Shown here piece by piece: positions 51,921 through 60,155 of a DNA stretch of 64,000 nucleotides. Made by a program: the position numbers and the translations under genes. Source of the DNA: Micromonospora costi (GTDB taxonomy: Bacteria > Actinomycetota > Actinomycetes > Mycobacteriales > Micromonosporaceae); contig NZ_RBAN01000005.1 of the NCBI RefSeq assembly GCF_003626655.1, positions 1-64,000 of the forward strand. The letters are read 5' to 3'. The notes under the pieces are model-generated. The model made no database searches, was not told where the DNA came from, and saw only the letters and a program-made list of their open reading frames with translations. Position 1 is the stretch's first letter. Every line of letters starts with the position of its first letter.

Positions 51921-54536
51921 ATGCGCACCTGGACGAGGAGAGGTCTGCTACCCGCGGCCGCGCTCCTTGCCCTGACCCTGCCCCTCAGCAGCGGTCTCGT
52001 CCCGAGTTCCACCGCACACGCCGCACCACGCGTCACCACGCCCGAGCAGTTCTTCGGCTTCAAGCCCGGCGCGGAGGGACGGCTCGCCCGCTGGACCGAC
52101 ATGGTCCGCTACTACAAGCTCGTGGCGGACCGGTCCGACAAGGTGACCTACCAGGAGATCGGCAAGACGGCCACCGGGAAGCCCTTCCCGCTGCTCACCG
52201 TCAGTTCGCCGGCCAACCTGGCGAACCTCGACCGGATCAAGCAGATCAACCGGCGGCTGGCCGACCCCCGGGGGTTGACCGAGGCGCAGGCCCACAAACT
52301 CGCCGAGGAGGGCAAGCCGGTCTACCTGCTGGAGGCCGCGATCCACTCCACGGAGGTCGGCACCGCGCAGGCCATCCCCAACATCCTCCACCGGCTCGCC
52401 GACGAGAAGTCCACGACGGTCAACGAGATCCTCGACAACATCGTCCTGCTCGTCATCCCGGCGCAGAGCCCCGACGGCACCGAGTGGGTCGGGGACTACT
52501 TCAACCAGACCGCCGGGACGAGCTACGCCCGCACCTATCCCGACCTGTACCAGAAGTACATCGGGCACGACGACAACCGCGACTGGTTCATGTTCACGCA
52601 GCCGGAGACGAAGATCAGCGTCGCCCTGCAGAACGACTGGAAGCCGCAGGTCGTCCAGAACCTCCACCAGATGGGCTCCGGCAACGCGCGGATCTTCATC
52701 CCGCCGTACCTGTCGCCGAACGACCCGAACATCGACCCGATCACCGTCCAGCAGACCAACGCGCTGGGCATGGAGATGTCCCGCAGCCTCACGGCCGAGG
52801 GCAAGAAGGGCGTCACCTGGGGCTCGACCTACGACTACTGGACGCCGTCGCGGCAGTACATGACCTACCACGGCGCGCCGCGCATCCTCGTCGAGGCGGC
52901 GAGCGCCCGGGACCTGGCCTACACGTACACCAGCAGCAACGGCGGGCCGATCGGGCCGCAGCAGCCGGACACCAACTTCATCGAGCCGTACGACCAGTCC
53001 TCCTGGTCGCTGGCGCAGATCGTCGACTACCTCGACACCACGGTCTTCGCGGGCCTGAGCAACGTGGCCAAGTACCGGTCCGAGTGGTTGTTCAACTTCT
53101 ACCGTACGCAGCGCAACGCGGTGAGCCCGGGTGCGGGCAAGCCGTACGGCTACGTCCTGCCGGCCGACCAGCGCGACCCGTTCGCCACGTACGAGCTGCT
53201 GAGCATCCTGCGTACCGGCGAGGTCGAGATCGAGCAGGCCACCGCCGCGTTCACCGCGAACGGCAAGCGGTACGACGCCGGTTCCTGGGTCATCCGGTAC
53301 GCGCAGCCCTACGGCCGGTTCGCGAAGACCCTGCTGGAGGTGCAGCACTACCCGGACCTGCGGGAGTACCCCGGCGGCCCGCCGCAGAGCCCGTACGACG
53401 TGACCGCGCAGACCCTGCCGATGCTGCTCGGCGTGCAGGTGGACACCGTCGCCCAGCCGTTCACCGCCTCGACCACCCAGGTCACGACCGTGCGGCCGGC
53501 CGACCCGCCGTTCCCGGGCCAGCCCGGCGTGCGGGGCGCCTACCTGGTCGGACCGGAGTCCTACGGCGCCGCGATGTTCATCGCCGCGCTCCAGAAGGCC
53601 GGGGCGCGAACGCTGCGGGCGAGCGCGGAATTCAGCGCCGGCGGCCGCACGTACGCCCCGGGGACCCTGATCGTCGAGCCGAGTGCCGAGGCCCGGGCGG
53701 CCCTGCGCGAGGTGTCCCGGAAGACCGGCGTCCCGGTCCACGGCGTCGGGCAGGCGCCGCAGGTCGCGGCCGAGAGGCTCAAGGACAACACCCGCATCGG
53801 TCTCTACCGGGGCGTGAACAACATCCCGGGCGGCTGGATGAAGTGGCTGTTCGAGCAGTACGGGCTGGGCTTCACCGAGGTGGTCGCCGACGACTTCACC
53901 GGTGACCTCAACGCGAAGTACGACACGATCGTGCTGCCGGCCGGGATCAGCCGCAACGACCTCGTCTCGGGCCTGAACCGGGACCGGTACCCGGCCGAGT
54001 GGTCGTGGGCGTACGGCGTCGGCGAGGCCGGTTGGGCGGAGCTTCGCCGGTTCGTCGAGGACGGTGGGACGCTGCTGGCGATCGGCGACTCGGTCGCGAC
54101 GGCCCGCCAGCTCGCGAACCTGCCCATCACCCCGGCGCTGCCGTCCGACGAGCACGAGTTCTACTCGCCGGGCAGCATCCTGAGCCAGCGGTTCGACACC
54201 TCCGACCCGGTGGCCTGGGGCATGCGGCCGGACGCTCCCGTGTGGTTCGGCGAGAACGACCAGGCGTACACCGTGACGGGCGGCGACGTGGTCTCGTCGT
54301 TCCCGGAGTCGGGTGAGCAGCTGCAGAGCGGCTGGCTCATCGGCGGCGAGCACCTGAACGGCAAGGCCAACATCGTCAAGCACGAGGTCGGCAAGGGCCT
54401 GATCGTGACCTTCGGCAGCGAGCCGACCTTCCGTACCTGGTCGCGTGACCCGAGCCGGCTGCTGTTCAACGCGATCTACCACGGTCCGGCGACCAGTGTG
54501 GAGCCGGCGGCGCTGCCCGCCGCGCTACGCGGGTAG
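51921..54536 (+). CDS. Secreted M14-family metallopeptidase with C-terminal GATase-like region (paralogue B)
   Basis: The 871-residue protein has a signal peptide (cleavage near A-H-A-A), M14 signatures A-I-H-S-T-E near residue 142, S-P-D-G, N-L-H-Q-M-G and V-E-A-A-S, then the same C-terminal L-L-A-I-G-D-S-V-A region as its upstream paralogue. GAGGAGGT lies 6 bases before the ATG. The two genes share architecture throughout and are clearly duplicates. The products are probably extracellular carboxypeptidases of related but separate specificity. A strong terminator follows. Confidence 0.93.
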   Translation: MRTWTRRGLLPAAALLALTLPLSSGLVPSSTAHAAPRVTTPEQFFGFKPGAEGRLARWTDMVRYYKLVADRSDKVTYQEIGKTATGKPFPLLTVSSPANLANLDRIKQINRRLADPRGLTEAQAHKLAEEGKPVYLLEAAIHSTEVGTAQAIPNILHRLADEKSTTVNEILDNIVLLVIPAQSPDGTEWVGDYFNQTAGTSYARTYPDLYQKYIGHDDNRDWFMFTQPETKISVALQNDWKPQVVQNLHQMGSGNARIFIPPYLSPNDPNIDPITVQQTNALGMEMSRSLTAEGKKGVTWGSTYDYWTPSRQYMTYHGAPRILVEAASARDLAYTYTSSNGGPIGPQQPDTNFIEPYDQSSWSLAQIVDYLDTTVFAGLSNVAKYRSEWLFNFYRTQRNAVSPGAGKPYGYVLPADQRDPFATYELLSILRTGEVEIEQATAAFTANGKRYDAGSWVIRYAQPYGRFAKTLLEVQHYPDLREYPGGPPQSPYDVTAQTLPMLLGVQVDTVAQPFTASTTQVTTVRPADPPFPGQPGVRGAYLVGPESYGAAMFIAALQKAGARTLRASAEFSAGGRTYAPGTLIVEPSAEARAALREVSRKTGVPVHGVGQAPQVAAERLKDNTRIGLYRGVNNIPGGWMKWLFEQYGLGFTEVVADDFTGDLNAKYDTIVLPAGISRNDLVSGLNRDRYPAEWSWAYGVGEAGWAELRRFVEDGGTLLAIGDSVATARQLANLPITPALPSDEHEFYSPGSILSQRFDTSDPVAWGMRPDAPVWFGENDQAYTVTGGDVVSSFPESGEQLQSGWLIGGEHLNGKANIVKHEVGKGLIVTFGSEPTFRTWSRDPSRLLFNAIYHGPATSVEPAALPAALRG

Positions 54537-54554
54537 CCGTCCCGGTCCCACCAT

Positions 54555-54587
54555 GCGGGGGTCACGTCCGACGGACGTGACCCCCGC
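54555..54587. terminator. Perfect 15-bp bidirectional terminator
   Basis: GCGGGGGTCACGTCC (54555-54569) pairs perfectly with GGACGTGACCCCCGC (54573-54587) around a 3-base loop. It lies between the peptidase stop and the convergent TIM-barrel-like gene stop. Confidence 0.78.
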
Positions 54588-54592
54588 GCGGG

Positions 54593-55618
54593 TCAGCGCG
54601 AGTAACGTTCCGCGATCGTGGCGAAGGCGGCCTTGGGCTCCCAGGGCAGGCCCGGGTAGGTGTGGCCGTCGCGGTCTTCGAGCACCTTGACGATCCCGAG
54701 GCTCGCGAGGTCGAGGTCGTCGCGCGGGTCGCCGTCCGGGCGGTGGGGCAGGTTGTGCAGGGCGAACAGGTGGACGAAGGCGCTGTCCACGCCCTCGCTG
54801 TCGAAGATGTCGAGCAGCTCGCCGACGTAGGCGGCCTGGCCGGCCTCGTCGCGCTCGTACGGCCCGTCGAGCCGCACCGGCAGGCCCGTGCCCTCGTCGT
54901 ACTCGAGGATCTCCATGCTGCGGGGTGCGACGTCGCCGGCGCCGCGCCACGTCGCGGTGCCGAAGCCGGTGACGGCGACCGGCTTGGGCTGCGCGACGAG
55001 ATCGCGTACGCCGTCCCGGAACCGGTCGGCGACCTCCGCGGACCGGATGAGTTCGAGGGTCACCACGTCGAACAGATCCCAGTCGACGCCTTCGAACGGT
55101 ATGGCGGCGTAGGTGATCCGCCCGTGGAAGCGGTCGCGGATCGCCGGCACCGTGGTGCGGAGGAAGCGGTCGAGGCAGGCGCGGACGTCGGCGATCCGTT
55201 CGGCCCGGCCGTGAGGGTCGGCCAGCAGGTTGCCGAGGCGTTCCTCGATGCGGTCGCCGTCGACGAACCCCCGGTTCATGATGCTGAGCTCGACGCCCGC
55301 GACGAACACGACCTGGGCGCCGCCCGCGCGCAGGCGCTCGGCCCGCTCAGCGGAGTCGAGGAGCAGCGCGAGGATCTCGTCGGTCGACAGGTCCAGCGGG
55401 TACGGCGAGAACCAGACCTCCAGCCCGAGGTCGGCGGCGCAGCGGGCGGCCTGCTCCAGGCGCTGCGGGTCGCCGCCGACGATCTGCACGGCGGTGCAGT
55501 GCAGGTCGTCACGGATGATGGTCAGCTCGCGCCGGACCAGCTCGGGGTCGAAACGCTCCAGGGAGTTGCGGCCGTCGCGGACGAAGCCGGTGTCGTAGGT
55601 GATGCCCTTGGCTCGCAT
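54593..55618 (-). CDS. TIM-barrel-like protein of unknown function
   Basis: The 341-residue protein has alternating strands and helices that suggest a glycosidase-like TIM barrel: G-I-T-Y-D-T-G-F at the start, V-Q-I-V-G-G-D, L-E-V-W-F-S-P-Y-P, G-V-E-L-S-I, V-T-G-F-G-T and a terminal E-Y-D-E-G-T-G-L. Glu residues at strand ends could be catalytic, but this is not established. Its function is unknown. It is divergent from a TetR regulator with tandem palindromes between them, so it is probably that regulator's target. Confidence 0.7.
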   Translation of the reverse strand: MRAKGITYDTGFVRDGRNSLERFDPELVRRELTIIRDDLHCTAVQIVGGDPQRLEQAARCAADLGLEVWFSPYPLDLSTDEILALLLDSAERAERLRAGGAQVVFVAGVELSIMNRGFVDGDRIEERLGNLLADPHGRAERIADVRACLDRFLRTTVPAIRDRFHGRITYAAIPFEGVDWDLFDVVTLELIRSAEVADRFRDGVRDLVAQPKPVAVTGFGTATWRGAGDVAPRSMEILEYDEGTGLPVRLDGPYERDEAGQAAYVGELLDIFDSEGVDSAFVHLFALHNLPHRPDGDPRDDLDLASLGIVKVLEDRDGHTYPGLPWEPKAAFATIAERYSR

Positions 55619-55679
55619 GGGTGTCCGTCCTTCCAGGTTGCGTGCCGCCGGGTGGGTGCACGGTGACGCTACCGAATTT

Positions 55680-55708
55680 TTGCGTGCACGCAAGTTTGCG
55701 CGTACGCA
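55680..55708. promoter_or_regulatory. Two tandem palindromic TetR operators
   Basis: TTGCGTGCACGCAA (55680-55693) is a perfect palindrome. A second, imperfect site TGCGCGTACGCA is at 55697-55708. Their centres are 16 bp apart. They lie between the divergent TIM-barrel-like and TetR genes. Confidence 0.7.
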
Positions 55709-55730
55709 TGACCTGTGGGATCGTGGGGCC

Positions 55731-56360
55731 GTGACAGAGGCCCGACCCACGCTGCGCGAACGGAAGAAGCAGGCCACCAGGGAGGCGCTCCGCAGCGCGG
55801 CGCTGCGCCTCGCGCTGGAGCGGGGGCCCGCGAACGTCCGCGTCGACGACATCGCGGAGGCCGCGGGCGTGTCACCGAGGACCTACAACAACTACTTCTC
55901 GAGCCGCGAGGAGGCGATCGTCGCGGCCGTCATGGCGGAACGCGCGTCACGGGTGGCGGCGGCCGTGGCCGCCCGGCCCGCCGACGTCGGCCTCGCCGAC
56001 GCCGTCGTCGACGCCGTCGTGGAGCAATACACCGACCCGGGCGACGACGCCCGCGACGCGCTGCTGATGATCATGACGAGTCCCGCCCTGCGCGCCTGCT
56101 ACGTCGACACCGTCGCCGCCGTCGAGGGCCCGCTCGCCGACGCGATCGCCGCGCGGTGCCCCGGCATCGACCGGCTCACCGCCGAGGCGCTGGCCGCGGG
56201 CGTGGGCGCCGCCGCCAAGGTCGCGGTCCGGGGGTGGCTGGGGTCGACCACCCAGTCCGCGTCGATGCCGGGTTTCGTGGTGGCGTCCGGCTCCCTCCCG
56301 GCCCTCCTGCGCTCGTCGTTGACGGCGCTCGTGCCGGCACTCGACGCCGCGGGTCGCTGA
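55731..56360 (+). CDS. TetR family transcriptional regulator
   Basis: The 209-residue protein has a TetR HTH (L-R-E-R-K-K-Q-A-T-R, V-R-V-D-D-I-A-E-A-A, then S-P-R-T-Y-N-N-Y-F-S-S-R-E-E-A-I). The helix matches the regulator at 3690 nearly residue for residue, but the operators differ (TTTCC-N5-GGAAA versus TTGCGTGCACGCAA). The start is GTG at 55731. The likely target is the divergent TIM-barrel-like gene. Confidence 0.92.
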   Translation: MTEARPTLRERKKQATREALRSAALRLALERGPANVRVDDIAEAAGVSPRTYNNYFSSREEAIVAAVMAERASRVAAAVAARPADVGLADAVVDAVVEQYTDPGDDARDALLMIMTSPALRACYVDTVAAVEGPLADAIAARCPGIDRLTAEALAAGVGAAAKVAVRGWLGSTTQSASMPGFVVASGSLPALLRSSLTALVPALDAAGR

Positions 56361-56382
56361 CCGGCGTCCCCCGGACGGTCAG
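56357..56382. terminator. Hairpin spanning both convergent stop codons
   Basis: CTGACCG (56357-56363) pairs with CGGTCAG (56376-56382) across a 12-base loop. The arms overlap the stop codons of the TetR gene and the small barrel gene. Confidence 0.45.
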
Positions 56383-56678
56383 AAGCGCACCGGAAAGAGG
56401 TCCGTGCGGGCGACCGCCGCGTCCCGCTCGGCGCTCAGGGCGGTCCGGCGCGGGTCCCGCAGGTAGGCGTCGAGCGCCGCCCGGTCCGGGAAGCGGAACA
56501 GCTGGACCTCGTGGGGATGGCCATCCGTGCCGTCGGCGAGGGCCCGGTGCACCACCTCGCCGCCGTGCTCGGCGATCCAGGGCAGCACGCGGTCCTCGTA
56601 CGCGTGCAGGGCGTCCGCGCGCCCGGGATGGGCCCACAGCAGGCAGCACAACCGGACAACACCCGCGTCGGTCGTCAT
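56379..56678 (-). CDS. Small dimeric alpha-beta barrel-like protein
   Basis: The 99-residue protein has an L-C-C-L-L-W-A-H-P-G-R start, then A-Y-E-D-R-V-L-P-W-I-A-E-H-G-G-E-V and V-Q-L-F-R-F-P-D-R-A-A-L-D-A-Y-L. This suggests a DUF1330/EthD-type barrel of unknown function. No catalytic residues can be assigned. It precedes LtrA 2 only by convergence with other genes and has no obvious partner. Confidence 0.7.
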   Translation of the reverse strand: MTTDAGVVRLCCLLWAHPGRADALHAYEDRVLPWIAEHGGEVVHRALADGTDGHPHEVQLFRFPDRAALDAYLRDPRRTALSAERDAAVARTDLFPVRF

Positions 56679-56706
56679 GGCCCGACGCTATCCGGCCGGG
56701 CGCCCC

Positions 56707-58008
56707 TCACAGGTACTGCCGCCGCCACTTGTTCGCGGCCGCCTCCAACGCGGCCTGCTCCTGCTGGATGAGGTCGCGCACCTGTCGCCGGGCGCCCCGT
56801 CTGGCCGCCAGTTGGGCGACGACCGTCGTCACGGTGACCCCGGCGAGCATGGCCAGCCCGACCACCGTGGGGAACTGACCGGCGACGGGGATCAGCGCCA
56901 CCAGCACCGCGGCACACGTGGCGAGGACGAGGTCGACCCGCCGGGACACGCGCAGCTCGACGGCGGCCAGTGCCAGCACGTACAGCACCACCCCGCCGAA
57001 GAGGACGAGGACGTCCAGCCCACCCACGGCGTTGTGCGCGGTGGCCTCCGGCCGGTTGATGACCGCGCCGAGCAGCCGCTCCAGGCCGAGCGCGAACAGG
57101 ATGACGCCGACGACGAGCGGCAGGTGCAGGTACGTGTAGACGTCCCGGGCGACGGGGATCCGCCGCGGCCCCCGCACGCCATGCAGGATCTGCTCGACCC
57201 GGGAGGCGAGGACGTCGAAGTACAGCCACCACAGCGCGGCGATGACGCCGATGCCGAGCATGGCCGCCACCACGACGGTCGCGGTGACGGGCCTCCCGTG
57301 GCGGTTGGTCGCACCGACCCCCAGGGCGAGGACCGACTCGCCCAGGGCGATCAGCACGATCAGCGCGTGCCGCTCGGCCCAGTGCCCCATCGACCGCAGC
57401 CGCCAGCCGGTGCGGCTCAGCAACAGGCCGGTCGCGTACTCCATCAGCAGCGCCAGGGCCCAGCATCCGATCCGTACGGCGTCCGCGACGTCGCTGCCGA
57501 ACAGCCGCTGCGGCAGTGTCGCACCGAGGACGATGAGCGCGATGCTGGCGACCATCGGCACCGTCAGCGTGAGCGACCGCAGGCGCGCGCCCCGGTCCGG
57601 TGGGACGGTGCTCCACAGGGTGGCGATGAGGATCGCCCACGTCACCGTGTAGGCGCAGGCGAAGACGAACAGGCCGTCCAGGCCACCGGGATTCTCGTGG
57701 AACGCCGTGTCGGTGGACAGGGCGAGGACGAACACGGCCGCCATGACACCGAAGCCCAGCACCGGCATGACGCCCTGATCGGCGCGGAGGATGTTGCCGA
57801 GCGCCGCGAAGCCGCTCCAGCACCACCACAGCAGCGACAGGACGAGCAGCGCCTCGATCAGACCCTGCGGACTGAAGTCCGCCTCCGTCAGGGTGCTGAC
57901 GTTCAGGAACGCGAAGACGAACACCAGGTCGTAGAACAGCTCCAGCCGGGTCACCCGGGAACCGGGCGCCCCCAGGTTCAGCGCACGCGACGGGAGTGTC
58001 GTCCTCAC
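56707..58008 (-). CDS. LtrA family membrane protein 2
   Basis: The 433-residue protein has the LtrA hallmark R-L-E-L-F-Y-D-L-V-F-V-F-A-F near residue 20, about ten membrane helices, and H-W-A-E-R-H-A-L-I-V-L-I-A-L-G-E near 210. A charged C-terminal tail contains E-Q-A-A-L-E-A-A-A-N-K. It is paralogous to the protein at 28360. It lies about 60 bases downstream of a TMEM175-type gene on the same strand. Confidence 0.9.
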   Translation of the reverse strand: MRTTLPSRALNLGAPGSRVTRLELFYDLVFVFAFLNVSTLTEADFSPQGLIEALLVLSLLWWCWSGFAALGNILRADQGVMPVLGFGVMAAVFVLALSTDTAFHENPGGLDGLFVFACAYTVTWAILIATLWSTVPPDRGARLRSLTLTVPMVASIALIVLGATLPQRLFGSDVADAVRIGCWALALLMEYATGLLLSRTGWRLRSMGHWAERHALIVLIALGESVLALGVGATNRHGRPVTATVVVAAMLGIGVIAALWWLYFDVLASRVEQILHGVRGPRRIPVARDVYTYLHLPLVVGVILFALGLERLLGAVINRPEATAHNAVGGLDVLVLFGGVVLYVLALAAVELRVSRRVDLVLATCAAVLVALIPVAGQFPTVVGLAMLAGVTVTTVVAQLAARRGARRQVRDLIQQEQAALEAAANKWRRQYL

Positions 58009-58070
58009 ACCGGCAGTGTGTCAGCTACCAGGGTCGCCGTTGCCGATGTCGCTTCCGATCGGTCGCGTCC

Positions 58071-58685
58071 TCAGTCCGGGATCCCGGCCTGGCGGACGAC
58101 CCGGTCGATGCGACGGTCGGGGACGATCCACAGGATGGCCGCGCCGACGAAACACCCGAGCGAGATCCACACGCCGATCCGCCCCTCGCGGTCGATCACC
58201 AGGGCGCTGAGCATGCCGGCGATGTAGAGCACCGGGGAGATCTTGCCCTTGACGTCGGCGCCGACGGCCCGGCGCAGCGGCGAATCCGGTCCCTCCTGCC
58301 GGATGATCACCGTCTGGAGGATGTAGTACGCCACGGCGGCGGCGAGCAGGTTCAGACCGTAGACGACGACGGGTGTCTGCTCGAACCTCGACTCGTCCAC
58401 CCACGCCGTCGTGAACGGGAACAGCGAAAGGCAGAACAGCAGCGCGAGGTTCGCCCACAGCACACCGCCACTGACGCGCCGGACCAGGTGGAACATGTGG
58501 TGGTGGTTGTTCCAGTAGATGCCGACGTAGACGAAGGTGAGCAGGTAGGTCAGCAGCCCGACGCCGGCCGTGTGCACGAGGTCGGAGAGATCGTGACCCT
58601 CCGGCACCCTCAGCTCGAGCACCATGATCGTGATGATGATGGCAAGCACGCCGTCGCTGAACGCCTCCAGCCGACCGGTCCTCAC
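58071..58685 (-). CDS. TMEM175-like potassium channel family protein
   Basis: The 204-residue protein has six membrane helices. It begins with the bacterial TMEM175 motif R-L-E-A-F-S-D-G-V-L-A-I-I-I-T-I-M-V, whose F-S-D signature lines the helix-1 filter. The N-N-H-H-H-M-F histidine cluster follows near residue 60. Such proteins form tetrameric potassium-permeable channels without the classical selectivity filter. A GTG start is used. It lies about 60 bases upstream of LtrA 2, so the two may form an operon. Confidence 0.85.
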   Translation of the reverse strand: MRTGRLEAFSDGVLAIIITIMVLELRVPEGHDLSDLVHTAGVGLLTYLLTFVYVGIYWNNHHHMFHLVRRVSGGVLWANLALLFCLSLFPFTTAWVDESRFEQTPVVVYGLNLLAAAVAYYILQTVIIRQEGPDSPLRRAVGADVKGKISPVLYIAGMLSALVIDREGRIGVWISLGCFVGAAILWIVPDRRIDRVVRQAGIPD

Positions 58686-58857
58686 CGCGTCACCGTCCTC
58701 TCGCCGTCGTCGCGTGACCCGCGCGGCGCCGGCGCCGTGCGCGCCGTGGCCGACGTGCGGGAGACGCCGTCACCGTGACGGCGTCCAGGATGGGCGTCGT
58801 GGGACGGCAGGCGTGGGACGCGGCCCGCCGCCGGGATGTCGTCACCGGGAACGCGGG

Positions 58858-58992
58858 TCACGCGGCGACCGCGTCCACGGCCTCGGCGCTCAGCACGGCG
58901 GCCTGCGCCGGGGACACGTCGGTGGCGAACTGGTGGTGGAAGGCGTCCCGCCGGATGGCGAACTCGTTGGACGTGGGCTTACGTCTGGTCAT
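58858..58992 (-). pseudogene. Remnant of an alpha/beta hydrolase
   Basis: Only 44 residues remain. They contain N-E-F-A-I-R-R-D-A-F-H-H-Q-F-A-T-D-V-S-P, which resembles a conserved cap-to-core segment in alpha/beta hydrolases (usually E-F-Y-I-D-P-x-x-F-R-x-x-F-A-A-D-V). The nucleophile, acid and His regions are absent. Upstream lies an ECF41-type element in the matching orientation, so the gene may have been a target before decay. The assignment is tentative because the fragment is short. Confidence 0.5.
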
Positions 58993-59035
58993 CGTGGCTG
59001 CCTCTCGTGGCGTTTCGGTTCCGTCCGCCAACCGA

Positions 59036-59062
59036 GACCGGGCAGCCGCACGATCTGTGACC
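59036..59062 (-). promoter_or_regulatory. ECF41-type element facing the hydrolase remnant
   Basis: On the minus strand GGTCACA (59062-59056) is followed after 16 bases by GGTC (59039-59036). It faces the hydrolase remnant and shares its bases with the divergent sigma-gene element. Confidence 0.4.
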
Positions 59063-59083
59063 GGCGGCGCCGTTCCGTGCGTC
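59056..59083 (+). promoter_or_regulatory. Putative autoregulatory promoter of the second ECF41-type sigma gene
   Basis: TGTGACC (59056-59062) is followed after 17 bases by CGTC (59080-59083), 47 bases before the ATG. It resembles the corresponding element at 5967-5994. Two bases differ from TGTCACA. Confidence 0.35.
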
Positions 59084-59129
59084 ACTGGCACCGGCCGGAC
59101 GTTGGCAATCACCGTAGGGTCGGCTCACG

Positions 59130-60083
59130 ATGGGCCTGCGGCAGGGCAGCCGTGACATGATCGGACGGGGGCGGGCGGTGGCGGATTCCGGTGTGGCGCA
59201 CGAGGCGGTCGGCGCGGGTGACCTCGACGGGGCCGCAGCGATCTTCACGAGTGTCCGACCACGCCTGTTCGGCATCGCGTACCGGATGCTCAGCAGCGCC
59301 AGCGAGGCCGAGGACCTGGTGCAGGAGGTGTGGCTGAGGTGGCAGACCACTGACCGCAGCGTGGTGGTCAACCCGGCCGCGTTCCTGGCCACGACCACGA
59401 CCCGGCTGGCCATCAACGCGCTCCAGTCGGCGCGGATGCGGCGGGAGACGTACATCGGGCCGTGGCTGCCCGAACCCGTCGACACGAGCGCGGACCCGTA
59501 CCTGGGCGCCGAGCGCGGGGAGGCCCTGGAGTTCGCGGCCCTGCTGCTGATGGAGAAGCTCACGCCCAACGAACGCGCCGCGTACGTCCTGCGCGAGGCC
59601 TTCGACTACCCGTACGCGCAGATCGCCGACATCCTCCGGTCGACCGAACCGGCGGTGCGGCAGCTCGTCAGCCGGGCGCGCCGACACATGGCGGAGGAGC
59701 GGCGCACGCCGGTGAGCGCGGAGGCGCAGCGGGAGCTGCTGACCACGTTCATCGCGGCGGCCCGCTCCGGCGACATGGCCGCGTTGGAGCGGCTCCTCGC
59801 GGCGGATGTCACCAACATCGCCGACGGCAACGGCCGGGTACGCGTGTCGCGCCGGCCGGTGGTGGGCGCCGAGCGCGTGGCGAAGTTCATGACCGCGCTC
59901 ATGTGGTTCTGGGAGGGCGTCGAGGTGCGGTGGGCGACCACGAACGGGCAGACGTCCGCTGTGCTGTGGCACGACGGAGAGGTGTACGGGCTCATCACGG
60001 TCAGCGCCTCGACCGACGGGATCGATCGGGTGCTGTGGATGGTGAACCCCGAGAAGATCACCGCGGCGGTCGCGCCGGCCTGA
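59130..60083 (+). CDS. ECF41-type RNA polymerase sigma factor 2 with SnoaL-like C-terminal domain
   Basis: The 317-residue protein has region 2 (A-Y-R-M-L-S-S-A-S-E-A-E-D-L-V-Q-E), the W-L-P-E-P motif, region 4 (L-T-P-N-E-R-A-A-Y-V-L-R-E-A-F, then E-P-A-V-R-Q-L) and a SnoaL-like domain with D-G-N-G and N-P-E-K-I. In contrast to factor 1, the DGGG motif is D-G-N-G. The neighbouring genes (orphan C-domain, epimerase-like, haem peroxidase) share ECF41-like promoter elements. The start at the ATG is clear. Confidence 0.92.
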   Translation: MGLRQGSRDMIGRGRAVADSGVAHEAVGAGDLDGAAAIFTSVRPRLFGIAYRMLSSASEAEDLVQEVWLRWQTTDRSVVVNPAAFLATTTTRLAINALQSARMRRETYIGPWLPEPVDTSADPYLGAERGEALEFAALLLMEKLTPNERAAYVLREAFDYPYAQIADILRSTEPAVRQLVSRARRHMAEERRTPVSAEAQRELLTTFIAAARSGDMAALERLLAADVTNIADGNGRVRVSRRPVVGAERVAKFMTALMWFWEGVEVRWATTNGQTSAVLWHDGEVYGLITVSASTDGIDRVLWMVNPEKITAAVAPA

Positions 60084-60091
60084 TCCACCGC

Positions 60092-60118
60092 CGTCACAGA
60101 CCAGCGTGTGCTCCGGTC
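60092..60118 (+). promoter_or_regulatory. ECF41-type element before the orphan SnoaL-like protein
   Basis: CGTCACA (60092-60098) is followed after 16 bases by GGTC (60115-60118), differing from TGTCACA by one base. The GTG of the orphan gene is 38 bases downstream. Confidence 0.5.
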
Positions 60119-60155
60119 ATAGCTGCCGACCGAGAGAGACCAGAGGGCCGCATGC

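Noticed and set aside
51948..54482. 844-residue antisense frame over M14 paralogue B
   Set aside because: It is antisense to a clearly conserved secreted peptidase and shows only repetitive Val/Arg/Gly content.
58775..59155. Plus-strand 126-residue frame across the second ECF41 promoter region
   Set aside because: It covers the divergent promoter and the hydrolase remnant on the opposite strand and has no conserved pattern.
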